Source: Thermoleophilia bacterium (GTDB lineage: Bacteria > Actinomycetota > Thermoleophilia > UBA2241). Taken from it: a stretch of DNA of 64,000 nucleotides. The notes under the pieces were generated by a model. That model made no database searches, was not told the origin of the DNA, and saw nothing but the letters and a program-made list of their open reading frames with translations. A program made the position numbers and the translations under genes. Positions 16,418 to 24,691 of the stretch are shown here, piece by piece. Each line of letters begins with the position of its first letter. Position 1 is the stretch's first letter. The DNA is taken from NCBI GenBank assembly GCA_041393415.1, contig JAWKKE010000003.1, positions 124,001 through 188,000 on the forward strand, read 5' to 3'.

Positions 16418-19400
16418 TCACAAGCTCGGTGCGGGTCGAGCCGCGGCGGCTTGCCGCGCTGGTTCGGTCGCGTCCTCGACGGTGGCGGCGTGTGCACGGT
16501 TCAGGGCGGCGCGGGCGCGGATCGCGTCGATCTTCTGGCTGGTGCTCTCCGGCGCCGGGCCGAACGGAGTGCGATCGTCGGTGATGCCGTAGCGGTCGCG
16601 GTAGGCGGCGATGGTGCGGGCGGCGTGCCACCATGCCGCCCGCTGCTTCTTGTCCTTCGGCGCCTGGCCGAGGTTCGCCGTCCACGGTTCCTTCTCAGTG
16701 AGCGCGGTACGGAGGATGGCGTCGGCGCGGGCCTCGATCAACTCGCGGCGCTCGTCCAGTGCTTGCCGCATGTCGCCTGTCATCTGCCCGCCGGCGTGCG
16801 GGATGAGCCCGACGATCAGCCTCGGGGGCTTGCGGGTTCGGCCTGATCCGGCGGACCGGACGGTGGCGCGGGCCACGCGGGCGTGAAGGACGGAGGCGAT
16901 GTCGTCGGCGTCGTCCAGGGCCCGCGCGGCGACCAGCTTGGGCAGCAGGGCGTCGAGATCGTGGTGGTTGGCTTCGGCGTGGCGCAGCTCGGCCGACAGG
17001 GCGCCGTAGGCGTCGGAAGTGAGCACGTCTTCGACCTGCTCGACAGTGAGGCCGGAGGTTTGCAGGAGGGTTGCCCAGCGGTCGTACTGAGCGGCTTGCG
17101 CGATGGTGTCGTACTCGGCGGCGAGTTGGGCGATCGAACCCCAGCGGTCTTGCTCGGCGGTGATCGTCTCGTGCGCCGACAGCTCCGCGCCGATGTGCTG
17201 CAACACTCCGTAGAGGATCGAGCGGGCGGTGACGTTCGGGTTGTCGCCCGGATGCGGCACCGCGTGTTCGGCGTCCTCGCGGTCGACGGCGACGTAGGCG
17301 TGGTTGCTGGTGGCGCCGCGGGTCATGGAGACGTAGAAGTTCTCCCGCGTCGTGGTGGCGGTGACGACCGCGTGCGCGGTGTCGGTGGTCACGCCCTGAG
17401 CGCGGTGCGCGGTGATCGCGTAGCCGAGGTCCAGGTGCTCGGCCACGTAGTCGGCCGGCAGGACGATCCCGCCGCCGAACCTGCGCCCGGCCGGGCGGAT
17501 GCTGACCGACCCGTCCTCACGAACCCCGGTGACGATCCACCGCGAGCCGTTACGGACCCACGTTCGGCCGTTGCGGAGCCGCCGGTCGTTCTCGCGGGTG
17601 ATGACCAGATCGCCCTCCGAGACCGCGGTGCCGTCGTGCAGGGCGAGTTCGCGGGTCGGGTTCACGGTGCCGTCGATGATCCGATCCGCCCGCGCTCTGG
17701 CGTTCAGCTCGGTGACGGTCGCGTGCGTCTCGGTCACGAGGATCGACGCCCGCCCAGCAGCAATATCGGTCCGCCACGCGCGGTAGGCGGCGTCGATCAT
17801 CGCTTCCTCGTCGCCGCCGGTGATCCGGCCGTGCTCGATCAGCGTGTCGATCGCCTCCGTGCGGCCGTGGCGGAGCTGGAGCGAGGTGGTCCTCTCCCAC
17901 TCGTGCGTGAAGCGGTGCAGATCGGTCAGCTCGGGGGCGTCGTCTCGGGCGTGCACGAGCATGGCGAAGCTCCCGCCTGCGCCGGGAGATTGGAGCTGGC
18001 CCCAGTCTCCGACCAGGAGGACTTTCGCGCCGGCATTCGCGGCTTCACGGGTGAGCCGATCCAGCGACATGGTGCCGGCCAGGCTCGCCTCGTCGATGAT
18101 GACGAGCTGCCCGGCCGCGAACGTCGTCCCATACATGATGTGGTTCTGCCACCACTTCGCGGTGTTCTCCGTCGCAATGCCGAGGTCGTCGGCGAGGACC
18201 TGCGCCGCCACGGCCGAGGGCGCGAGCCCGATCACCGACCCGTTGCCGTGTTCCTTCTCCCACGCCCGCCGGAGCCCGTTCATAGCCGTGGTCTTCCCGG
18301 CTCCGGCTGGGCCTACCAGCACGTCCACGACCCGCCCGGAGACGGCGATAGCTGCCAGGGCTGCGGCCTGATCCTCGCCGAGCACCCGGCCGCGTGCGTC
18401 GGGCTTGCTGGCGATCTGCTCCATCGTCTCCAACGGCACGACCGGCCCGGTCGTGTCGTCGGCTCGGGCCAGGAGCCGGTCTTCGGCGGCCAGCAGGGCT
18501 TCGGATGAGAACAGGGTCGAGGCGTGCGGCCGGAACCGGGAGGTGCCGTCTGTACGACGGAACTGCAACGGGCTGGACGCCAGCTCCGGCGGGGTCAACC
18601 GCAGCGAAGCGTGCTCGGCGGCGTCGACTACGAGCCCGGTGATCGCCTCCCGGTCCTGCATGGTGGCGAACCGCCACCCCATCAACTGCCGGGATGCTTC
18701 GGCGTGGAGGTTCCAGCGGGTCCAGGTCGAACGCTTCTCACCGACCGCCTCCATCACGGTCTGCCCGACCTCACGCACCACGTCCAGCGGCACATCATCG
18801 GCACGCAACACCCGCGGCGCCCGCGCGTTCGTCGCGGTGAGGGCGCGAGCCCAGCCGTTCGCGTCCTTCCCGAGCACTCGGCTGGCGCGCTGCCGCCACT
18901 CGCGGGTGAGGTCGGCCAGCGACCGGACCTGCTTCTCCGGCCGGGTAGCGAGCGTCGCCTGTGCCCGGAGTTTCAGCACCGTCCGCGCCGAAGGCTGGCG
19001 CTCGTGCCTGGCGACGTACTCGGCGATCAGGCGATCCTTCTCGGCCTCGATGTGGCGGGAACGGGTGGAGAACTCAGTCACCAGCTCGTCGGGCACGCCC
19101 TCGATTTCCCATGCCGGGTTCCGGTCGCGGCCCCGCTCCCGCGCTTCCCATTCCACGCCGAGGACGCGGGTGAGCTGGTCGGCCAGAGCGGCGTTGTAGA
19201 GCTCGGAGACAGCGACCACGACCGAGTGCATCGGGCGGCCGGCGAGAGTCCGCCAACGGCCATCCTGCACGGTCAGGACCTTGTTGCTGATGACGACGTG
19301 CGTGTGCAACTGCGGGTCGCCCGCGCGGCTGTCGTAGTGATCGAACGCCGCCGCCACCACGCCCGCGACATCCACATGCGCAACCGCGCCGTCCGGGCCG

Positions 19401-19978
19401 GTTGCACCGACACGGGTCGTCGCAACCTCTCGTTCGAGGAACGCAACCAGCTCTGCAACTGCCGCATGGTGGGCATCCGCGATCAAGGCTTGGGTGCCCG
19501 CGTCCGCAACCGCCCAGATCGTAGAGACCGACTTCGGCACGGAGAAGGTGAAGTCATAGCCCGCCACGGCGCGGCGGGTGCCGCGCTCGGCCTCCTCCGC
19601 CTCGATCGCGGCTACTTCCTGCGCCCGAGCGGCCGGCCCCAGCTCGGGATCGAGGGCGTCCACGCGCTGCGTGATCCGCTCCGCGACCGACGCGAACTGC
19701 TGGTAGGTGCGGCCCAGCGGATCGCCTGTGATCGGGTCGTGGCCCATCCCGATCAAAAGCGCGAGCTGAGCTTCTGAGACCTGGGCTCCCTCGACCAGCT
19801 CGCCATGCCCGAGCCGGCCAAGTCCCGAGCCCATCCAGAAGCCGGGCGGCGTTCCTGCCTCCGCGTAGTACCGGGTCAGCGGCGTGGACAGCGAGCGATC
19901 GCCATCGCCGGCGGCGATGGATTTCAGCAGGTACTTGTACCCATCGCCCGCGCTCATCACGCGCATCGAAACCGTCAC
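16418..19978 (-). CDS. MobF-family relaxase with C-terminal helicase (TraA/TrwC type)
   Basis: 1186 residues from GTG 19978, which has GGAAGGAG upstream; a longer frame to 20188 has no family support. The N-terminus MRVMSAGDGYKYLLKSIAAG and TRYYAEAGTPPGFW is the TrwC relaxase start, where the tandem tyrosines are the nicking candidates. The histidine triad shows as LHTHVV with His225 and His227, preceded by FDHYDSRAGDPQ. The C-terminal half is a RecD/UvrD-like helicase: Walker A GPAGAGKT at about 556-563, IDEASLAGTMSLDRL, and a late motif GYAITAHRAQGVTTDTAHAV. The protein nicks oriT, stays bound to the strand and unwinds it during conjugation. An Ala/Arg-rich tail follows. Confidence 0.95.
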   Translation of the reverse strand: MTVSMRVMSAGDGYKYLLKSIAAGDGDRSLSTPLTRYYAEAGTPPGFWMGSGLGRLGHGELVEGAQVSEAQLALLIGMGHDPITGDPLGRTYQQFASVAERITQRVDALDPELGPAARAQEVAAIEAEEAERGTRRAVAGYDFTFSVPKSVSTIWAVADAGTQALIADAHHAAVAELVAFLEREVATTRVGATGPDGAVAHVDVAGVVAAAFDHYDSRAGDPQLHTHVVISNKVLTVQDGRWRTLAGRPMHSVVVAVSELYNAALADQLTRVLGVEWEARERGRDRNPAWEIEGVPDELVTEFSTRSRHIEAEKDRLIAEYVARHERQPSARTVLKLRAQATLATRPEKQVRSLADLTREWRQRASRVLGKDANGWARALTATNARAPRVLRADDVPLDVVREVGQTVMEAVGEKRSTWTRWNLHAEASRQLMGWRFATMQDREAITGLVVDAAEHASLRLTPPELASSPLQFRRTDGTSRFRPHASTLFSSEALLAAEDRLLARADDTTGPVVPLETMEQIASKPDARGRVLGEDQAAALAAIAVSGRVVDVLVGPAGAGKTTAMNGLRRAWEKEHGNGSVIGLAPSAVAAQVLADDLGIATENTAKWWQNHIMYGTTFAAGQLVIIDEASLAGTMSLDRLTREAANAGAKVLLVGDWGQLQSPGAGGSFAMLVHARDDAPELTDLHRFTHEWERTTSLQLRHGRTEAIDTLIEHGRITGGDEEAMIDAAYRAWRTDIAAGRASILVTETHATVTELNARARADRIIDGTVNPTRELALHDGTAVSEGDLVITRENDRRLRNGRTWVRNGSRWIVTGVREDGSVSIRPAGRRFGGGIVLPADYVAEHLDLGYAITAHRAQGVTTDTAHAVVTATTTRENFYVSMTRGATSNHAYVAVDREDAEHAVPHPGDNPNVTARSILYGVLQHIGAELSAHETITAEQDRWGSIAQLAAEYDTIAQAAQYDRWATLLQTSGLTVEQVEDVLTSDAYGALSAELRHAEANHHDLDALLPKLVAARALDDADDIASVLHARVARATVRSAGSGRTRKPPRLIVGLIPHAGGQMTGDMRQALDERRELIEARADAILRTALTEKEPWTANLGQAPKDKKQRAAWWHAARTIAAYRDRYGITDDRTPFGPAPESTSQKIDAIRARAALNRAHAATVEDATEPARQAAAARPAPSL

Positions 19979-20296
19979 CTCGGCTGCTCCTTCCGGCCGC
20001 GCTCGGAGAGCAGGTGAGCCCGCGAGCCCGGCCGCATCAGATGCGACCTTGGGACCGCTCGCGCCTCGTCTGAAAGACGTGTGACGGCCTGATGACCGAG
20101 GGAGGGCGAGGGCAGACGGGTGCGGAGTCGTGGCACCGATGAGAGCGCGAGGGGGTGCGCATGGACGCGGTTCGTGGGATCGCATCACAGAAGTTTTCGG
20201 CGACCGATCACAAGGTTGTGCACCTGGCTGCTGACCAGCCCGGTAGCGACTGCCTCATGGAATCCAGCCGGGGATCACCCGTCAGCCGGAGCCCTC
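19979..20296. promoter_or_regulatory. Divergent intergenic region, candidate oriT and promoters
   Basis: This 318-bp gap separates the minus-strand relaxase from the plus-strand methyltransferase gene. MobF relaxases normally act on an oriT close to their own gene. Several short inverted repeats are visible: GCATCAGATGC near 20036, CGTCTGAAAGACG near 20069, CACAAGGTTGTG near 20210, and GGCTGCTGACCAGCC near 20226. The stretch around 20190-20215 is less GC-rich than its surroundings. No nick site can be named by sequence alone. A start codon upstream (20120) in frame with the methyltransferase is not supported by homology. Confidence 0.35.
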
Positions 20297-21394
20297 ATGC
20301 ACGACCCCAGCGATCAGGACCGCCCCTTGAGGGTCGGCTCCTTGTTCAGCGGATACGGCGGACTCGACCTCGCCGTCGAACACGCGCTAGGAGCTGAGAC
20401 GATCTGGTTCTCCGAGAACAACGAACACGTCTCGCGCATCTTCGCCCACCACTGGCCCGACGCCCCCAACCTGGGCGACATCACCACCATCGACTGGCGT
20501 GACGTGCCCCCGGTCGACGTGCTCTGCGGAGGCTTTCCGTGCCAAGACGTTTCCACCGTGGGCAAGCGGGCCGGCCTCGCACCCGGCACCCGTTCTGGCC
20601 TCTGGTCGCACATGGCTGCTGCGATCAACGCCCTGCAACCTCGGCTCGTGGTCATCGAGAACGTGCGGGGTCTGTTGTCTTCGCCAGCCGTCCGCGCCCC
20701 CTTTGAAGGAGAGAGCAATGAACCGCGCAACCCCGATCCTGCAACCTCCGGCGATGCAACCCTTCGCCATCTGGAACGCGACCTGTGGGGTGTGGGAGAC
20801 AGCGCAGCTCGACCTCTCCGGGCGGCCGGCGCCGTACTCGGCGATCTGGCCAACCTGCGGTATGACGCGCGATGGATCGGCCTTCCAGCGTCCCTTGTCG
20901 GCGCTCCTCATCCCAGGCTTCGCATCTTCATCACTGCCCACCGACAAGGCGCTGTTCAGGACACCGCTCGCCACAGACTCGACCCGAGGTGGCGAATCGC
21001 TCGAACAGGTACGGGCGAGGCGAGGGACGATCGCACTCTCGCATCAGATCATCGACCTGGCTCTCAACGGGCCGGCTGGCTCGCAGGGCAAGAGCAGCGA
21101 GTCGGAGACGCTGTGGTCCCTGATCGAGGACATTTTCGCCGCTGGGGACGCTACGCTTACGCCATCGCCCGGTGGGAGCACATCACTGGACGACCAGCAC
21201 CGGCGCCCGCGCTATTGAGCGAGGACGCTGGTCCGCGCCCATCACCCGCATTTGTCGAATGGCTTATGGGCCTGCCTGCCGATTGGGTTACCCGTCCCTC
21301 TCTCAACCTCACCAGGAACCAGCAGACTGCTGCTCTCGGCAACGGCGTCTTGCCGCTGCAAGCTGGTGTTGCGCTGCGCCCCTTCGCCGGCTGA
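20297..21394 (+). CDS. C5-cytosine DNA methyltransferase
   Basis: 365 residues. The ten-motif order of C5 methylases is visible: motif I RVGSLFSGYGGLDLAVEHALG, motif IV GGFPCQDVS with the catalytic Cys, motif VI VIENVRG, motif VIII in VGAPHPRLRIFI, and motifs IX-X at the end (NQQTAALGNGVLPLQAG). The target-recognition region between VIII and IX is arginine-rich and overlaps a second gene in another frame (20718-21218). There is no partner restriction enzyme, so it is an orphan methylase, perhaps masking the element's DNA on arrival in a new host. The ATG at 20297 is chosen at the start of homology. Confidence 0.9.
   Translation: MHDPSDQDRPLRVGSLFSGYGGLDLAVEHALGAETIWFSENNEHVSRIFAHHWPDAPNLGDITTIDWRDVPPVDVLCGGFPCQDVSTVGKRAGLAPGTRSGLWSHMAAAINALQPRLVVIENVRGLLSSPAVRAPFEGESNEPRNPDPATSGDATLRHLERDLWGVGDSAARPLRAAGAVLGDLANLRYDARWIGLPASLVGAPHPRLRIFITAHRQGAVQDTARHRLDPRWRIARTGTGEARDDRTLASDHRPGSQRAGWLAGQEQRVGDAVVPDRGHFRRWGRYAYAIARWEHITGRPAPAPALLSEDAGPRPSPAFVEWLMGLPADWVTRPSLNLTRNQQTAALGNGVLPLQAGVALRPFAG
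20718..21218 (+). CDS. Conserved protein embedded out of frame within the methyltransferase gene
   Basis: 166 residues in a frame different from the surrounding methylase. ATG 20718 has its own Shine-Dalgarno (AAGGAGAG, 20707-20714), which is unusual inside a gene. The product reads like a real protein, not a shadow: WETAQLDLSGRPAPYS followed by AIWPTCGMTRDGSAFQRP resembles a segment (W-E-T-P-Q-L-D-L ... Y-S-A-T-W-P-T-S-G-M-T-R) I recall in actinophage and actinobacterial methylase loci. LFRTPLATDS, then RRGTIALSHQIIDLALNG, resembles the repeated L-P-T-P segments of such proteins. It may assist target recognition. The function is not known to me. Confidence 0.6.
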   Translation: MNRATPILQPPAMQPFAIWNATCGVWETAQLDLSGRPAPYSAIWPTCGMTRDGSAFQRPLSALLIPGFASSSLPTDKALFRTPLATDSTRGGESLEQVRARRGTIALSHQIIDLALNGPAGSQGKSSESETLWSLIEDIFAAGDATLTPSPGGSTSLDDQHRRPRY

Positions 21395-21407
21395 GTTCAA
21401 GCCAGCG

Positions 21408-21953
21408 TCAAGGGCTTGAGCCCAAGAGACGGCCGATGACGTCGGCGATAGCGTCTTCGCTGGGAGGTGAGCCATGAACCAAGGTGTGGACCATCGCACC
21501 ATCGCCGTATACAGCGATGGCACGAGCGATCTCAAGTTCGACGTAATCTGCCAGTACGGACACCAGGCCGTCGAACCAGCGCGAGGCCAACGGGCGCAGG
21601 GCGGGATTCCCAGTGCCGACCACATAGAACGCGACATCTGAGCGCACTCTGGCCGGATCGCTCAAGTACCCATAGAAGACTTGCGCCAGCGTTCGTTGCC
21701 AATCGCTCGACTCCGCCAACTCGTGAGCCACCACCTGTAGACCGTCATCCAAGACGTTCGCGATGTGCTCCAGCGCCTCGACCTTCAGGTCGTCAAGCGA
21801 GGCGAAGTAGTGCGTCGTAGAGCCCAGCGGCACCTGAGCGCGTGCCGCGATCTTGCGATGGGTGAGGCCAACGATCCCCGACTCCGCGATGAGGTCTGCG
21901 GCTGCCTCGACGATGGCTCTCTTGCGCCCCTCAGGGTCCCGACGTGCTCTCAC
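21408..21953 (-). CDS. TetR-family transcriptional regulator
   Basis: 181 residues. The N-terminal helix-turn-helix is typical: KRAIVEAAADLIAESGIVGLTHRKIAARAQVPLGSTTHYFASLDDL. The ligand-binding C-terminal domain is variable and gives no ligand clue. The GTG start at 21953 has GGAGGAG just upstream. A near-perfect 26-bp palindrome 14 bp upstream is its likely operator, placed so that it controls both itself and the divergent membrane-protein cluster at 22077-23662. Confidence 0.9.
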   Translation of the reverse strand: MRARRDPEGRKRAIVEAAADLIAESGIVGLTHRKIAARAQVPLGSTTHYFASLDDLKVEALEHIANVLDDGLQVVAHELAESSDWQRTLAQVFYGYLSDPARVRSDVAFYVVGTGNPALRPLASRWFDGLVSVLADYVELEIARAIAVYGDGAMVHTLVHGSPPSEDAIADVIGRLLGSSP

Positions 21954-21967
21954 CCGCTCCTCCTTCT

Positions 21968-21993
21968 GTACTAAAGTACATGTACCTTAGTAC
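21968..21993. promoter_or_regulatory. Palindromic operator for the TetR regulator
   Basis: A 26-bp palindrome, GTACTAAAGTACA then TGTACCTTAGTAC, with 12 of 13 positions complementary. It lies between the regulator gene and the divergent membrane cluster, the standard position for TetR autoregulation. It is AT-rich against a GC-rich background. Confidence 0.75.
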
Positions 21994-22076
21994 ACAACGA
22001 GGCACGCGGTGATCGCCGCGTGCCCTGCCACCGGGCGAACCTCAAGCCGCTCAGGTACAAGAAAGGGCACCACTTC

Positions 22077-22478
22077 ATGCCACGTCTCACGCTGCTGGTC
22101 GGCGGCCTCCTGGTCGCCACTGGTCTGGTCGCCTACGTGGCGACAGACGGCACCAGCCTGACCTCATTGATTCCATCCGCGATCGGCGTGCTGCTCGGCA
22201 TCGCCGGAGCAGTCGCGCTCAAACCTCCTGCGCAGAAGCACGCGATCCACGGCGCTCTCGTGATCGCACTGCTCGGAGTCGCGGGATCGCTTGCGAACGT
22301 GGTCAAGTTCGGTCAACTGATCGATGGAACTGCCGAGCGCCCGGCGGCGGTTCTCGTGAGCACGATCATGTTCCTGGTCTTGCTGGTCTATCTGGCCTTC
22401 GGCGTCAGGTCGTTCGTTGCCGCTCGTAGAAGTCGGGGTCGTCTCTCCTCCTCTGAGGCTAATGGATCACGCTCATGA
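22077..22478 (+). CDS. Small four-helix membrane protein
   Basis: 133 residues from ATG 22077, with an AAAGGG-type ribosome site. Four hydrophobic helices can be drawn: LTLLVGGLLVATGLVAYVA, LIPSAIGVLLGIAGAVALK, AIHGALVIALLGVAGSLANVV and AVLVSTIMFLVLLVYLAFGV, then a basic tail. No catalytic motif. It is the first gene of the TetR-controlled cluster and overlaps the next start. It is probably a membrane-stress or transport component, but the function is unknown. Confidence 0.7.
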   Translation: MPRLTLLVGGLLVATGLVAYVATDGTSLTSLIPSAIGVLLGIAGAVALKPPAQKHAIHGALVIALLGVAGSLANVVKFGQLIDGTAERPAAVLVSTIMFLVLLVYLAFGVRSFVAARRSRGRLSSSEANGSRS

Positions 22479-22864
22479 TGGATGCTCTGCGCGATGCGAT
22501 GTTGATACTGCATTTCGTGGGCCTGGCCGCTTTGCTCGGCGGGGTAGCCGTGCAGCTCGTCAGCAGACGTCAAGCCAACCCCGTCGGGAAGGGCAACGTG
22601 GCGCTGGCTCATAGTGTTCCAGCGCTGAGCAAGGTGATCGTGTATGGCACTTTGATCCAACTGGTCACCGGCTTTGCGCTCACCGGCATCGCTGACTACA
22701 ACGGCGACGCCAATCACGCCAAGGTCGCCGTCAAGACAATCGTGCTTGTCGTGATCGCGGTCATTGTGTTCCTCTACCGCCGACGAGACCGCCTTCCCGC
22801 CTGGGTGCTTCCCAGCATCGCAACGCTGACCCTCGCCAACATCGCCATTGCGGTCGTCTGGTGA
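22475..22864 (+). CDS. Membrane protein, CopD-like size, function unknown
   Basis: 129 residues, starting four bases before the previous stop (ATGA overlap), so it is translationally coupled. Four helices: MLILHFVGLAALLGGVAVQLV, KVIVYGTLIQLVTGFALTGI, VAVKTIVLVVIAVIVFLY and LPSIATLTLANIAIAVVW. The first helix, with His in LHFVG, recalls small haem- or copper-associated membrane proteins, but the evidence is too thin to assign it. Second gene of the TetR-controlled cluster. Confidence 0.68.
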   Translation: MMDALRDAMLILHFVGLAALLGGVAVQLVSRRQANPVGKGNVALAHSVPALSKVIVYGTLIQLVTGFALTGIADYNGDANHAKVAVKTIVLVVIAVIVFLYRRRDRLPAWVLPSIATLTLANIAIAVVW

Positions 22865-22910
22865 TGATGTCGTGGGCGCGGCTGCGCGCCGCTAACCACC
22901 GAGAGGCCGC

Positions 22911-23000
22911 ATGATCGGCGGAGCATCGGCTGACTGGGTATTCGACCATCCCGAGGCCCGCGCTGAGGTGTTCGCACCAGTCCATAGCGACAGTCCATGA
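22911..23000 (+). CDS. Short coupled ORF upstream of the GAP-family gene
   Basis: 29 codons from ATG 22911, preceded by GAGAGG, and ending in a TGA that overlaps the ATG of the next gene (ATGA at 22997-23000). The peptide MIGGASADWVFDHPEARAEV is soluble and acidic. A leader ORF that couples translation of the downstream membrane protein is the simplest reading; a coincidental frame cannot be excluded. Confidence 0.35.
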   Translation: MIGGASADWVFDHPEARAEVFAPVHSDSP

Positions 23001-23662
23001 GTTCAGCGCTTCTGTTATCGCTTGCCGGTTTGGCGGTGCTCGACTCAGCAAACACCTCGACGCTCACAATGGTTGTGGTCATCCTGTTCGCAGCCCGCCG
23101 ACCTGCTGCGACGGGGTGGGCGTACGCGGTCGGTGCGATCGTGATGTTCTTCGCGATCGCAGTTGGGCTGTACCTGGGTGCATCGGCCGCTAGTGATGTG
23201 GTGGCTGAATTCGGGCTGTGGGCGCGTCGGGTGATCTTCACGATGATGACCGTCGTACTGATGTGGTTCGGCATCCGGCGGCTGCGCAGCCGAGAACGGC
23301 GCGGATTGCCGAAACTGCCAACCTGGGTGAATCCGATGACCGGCACGCTCCTTGGCGCGCTCGCCACGATCGGCGACCTGCCTAACGCCTTCCCCCTGTT
23401 CCTCGCGATCGACCGGCTCATCGATGCGGCTATTCCCACCGATACGAGCATCTTGTTGCTCATCGGATACACAGCCATCTACGCCCTGCCCACGCTCGTG
23501 CTGTTGGTCGTCGGGCTGACCTTCCGTGAGCGCGTGATCGCCTGGCTAGAGCGGGTGCTGCGACGCTTCACGACCGGCACCAGCAAGGCCAGTTGGAGGA
23601 TTGCATCGTTGTTCTTCGTCGGTGCCATCGCCAGCGCCACCATAGTGATGCTCCAACACTGA
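22997..23662 (+). CDS. GAP/Sap-family membrane protein
   Basis: 221 residues with six membrane helices, for example LLLSLAGLAVLDSANTSTLT, WAYAVGAIVMFFAIAVGLYLG and IFTMMTVVLMWFGI. The opening L-A-x-x-D-S-x-N and the central PMTGTLLGALATIGDLPNAFPLFLAI fit the GAP (peptidoglycolipid-addressing) family of actinobacteria, linked to export of surface glycolipids. It is the last gene of the cluster divergent from the TetR gene at 21408. Confidence 0.75.
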   Translation: MSSALLLSLAGLAVLDSANTSTLTMVVVILFAARRPAATGWAYAVGAIVMFFAIAVGLYLGASAASDVVAEFGLWARRVIFTMMTVVLMWFGIRRLRSRERRGLPKLPTWVNPMTGTLLGALATIGDLPNAFPLFLAIDRLIDAAIPTDTSILLLIGYTAIYALPTLVLLVVGLTFRERVIAWLERVLRRFTTGTSKASWRIASLFFVGAIASATIVMLQH

Positions 23663-23746
23663 TGGAGCCCAGTGGCAGGCCAGGAGAGCGCTCACCGGAC
23701 CACGACAGCGCCGCCGATGAACGAGGCTGACCCCGCTCAGGACTCG

Positions 23747-23768
23747 ACCTACCATACATATGGTAGGT
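23747..23768. promoter_or_regulatory. Palindromic operator upstream of the frameshifted TetR gene
   Basis: ACCTACCATACATATGGTAGGT at 23747-23768 is palindromic apart from its central bases. It ends 8 bp before the ATG of the second TetR gene, consistent with autoregulation of the regulator-SMR operon. Confidence 0.65.
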
Positions 23769-23776
23769 ACACTGGG

Positions 23777-24317
23777 ATGGTGACTACTAAGCGAGAGATT
23801 CTTGACGCGGCGATCGCCGTGCTGAGTCGCGGCGAGCCGCTGACCATCGATGCCGTGGCTCGGGAGTGCGGGCTGACGAAGCCGGGCGTGGTCCATCACT
23901 TCGCCACCAAGGAAGTCCTGACCACCGCAGTAGTGGATCGGATCATCGAACGCTGGGAGGGCGAGATGCGTGCCCGAACCCCGGACGACGGCGGCGATCC
24001 GATCGGGCGGCTGCGGGCATATGTCGACTTCGCGCTGACGGGAGAGTTCGACCAAAGCGATCTGGCCCTGCCTAGCAGACGTGCGACTGCGAGACGAGCT
24101 GAGCCGCCGATGGATAGAGCGTCTGGACCCGTGGTTCGGGACAGGCGTCGACGGCGACTTGGAGCGTCGAGCCAGGTTGCGGGCGGCTCGTCTGCTCGCG
24201 GACGGGACGTGGTTCAACGCACCCCTCGATATGCCGACGATGAGCGACGAGGAACGCAGCGCAGTCCACCGATTGGTCCTGCGGATGCTGGCTGAAATTG
24301 ATGAGGGAGATAAGTGA
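23777..24317 (+). pseudogene. TetR-family regulator, frameshifted
   Basis: The N-terminus is intact: MVTTKREILDAAIAVLSRGE, then LTIDAVARECGLTKPGVVHHFATKEVL, a good TetR DNA-binding domain. The frame is lost at 24071-24072, where one extra C changes CTG CTA GCA to CTG CCT AGC. Reading past it in the other frame gives LADVRLRDELSRRWIERL and a complete C-terminus through LRMLAEIDEGDK to TGA at 24315-24317. Either the gene is recently inactivated or there is a sequencing error. If real, the efflux pair downstream may be derepressed. The final TGA overlaps the ATG of the first SMR gene. Confidence 0.85.
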
Positions 24318-24691
24318 TGACGAAGCGACCGATGGCGAAGGGCTGGCTGCTCTTGGCCGGTGCGATTCTGTCAGAGGTTACCGGTTCGCTCTCGTTGAAG
24401 GGCGCGCTGGATCACCCGGCGTTGTATGTGCTGGTCGTGGTCGGGTTCATCAGTACGTTCACGTTCCTGGCCGCTGTGCTACGGACGGGCATGGCGCTCG
24501 GCGTTGCCTACGGGATTTGGGGAGCGTCGGGTGTCGCGTTGACTGCGATCATGTCGCTGGTCATCTACGGAGAGCCCATCACCTTGATGATGGGGCTCGG
24601 GATCGTGGTTGTCATCGCTGGGGTGCTCTGTGTTGAGCTGGGCGCGCAGGCCGCGCACAACCAGCGCGAGCAGAAGGCCGAGGCCGCCTGA
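24317..24691 (+). CDS. SMR-family efflux protein, first subunit
   Basis: 124 residues, four membrane helices, with GAGGGAG at 24303-24309 before ATG 24317. The essential membrane Glu of SMR pumps (Glu14 of EmrE) is Glu20 here, in LAGAILSEVTGSLSLKGAL. The second region ALGVAYGIWGASGVALTAI matches the family signature. SMR pumps exchange protons for toxic cations such as quaternary ammonium compounds or guanidinium. The ATG of the next SMR overlaps its stop, so the two probably form a heterodimer like YkkCD or EbrAB. Confidence 0.9.
   Translation: MTKRPMAKGWLLLAGAILSEVTGSLSLKGALDHPALYVLVVVGFISTFTFLAAVLRTGMALGVAYGIWGASGVALTAIMSLVIYGEPITLMMGLGIVVVIAGVLCVELGAQAAHNQREQKAEAA

Noticed and set aside
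16883..19777. Long plus-strand frames opposite the relaxase gene (541 and 417 codons)
   Set aside because: They are antisense shadows of a high-G+C gene: low-complexity Arg/Gly/Val-rich products with no family motif.
22911..23000. The 29-codon ORF as a confirmed gene
   Set aside because: Kept only as a low-confidence feature: coupling and a ribosome site are visible but there is no homology evidence.
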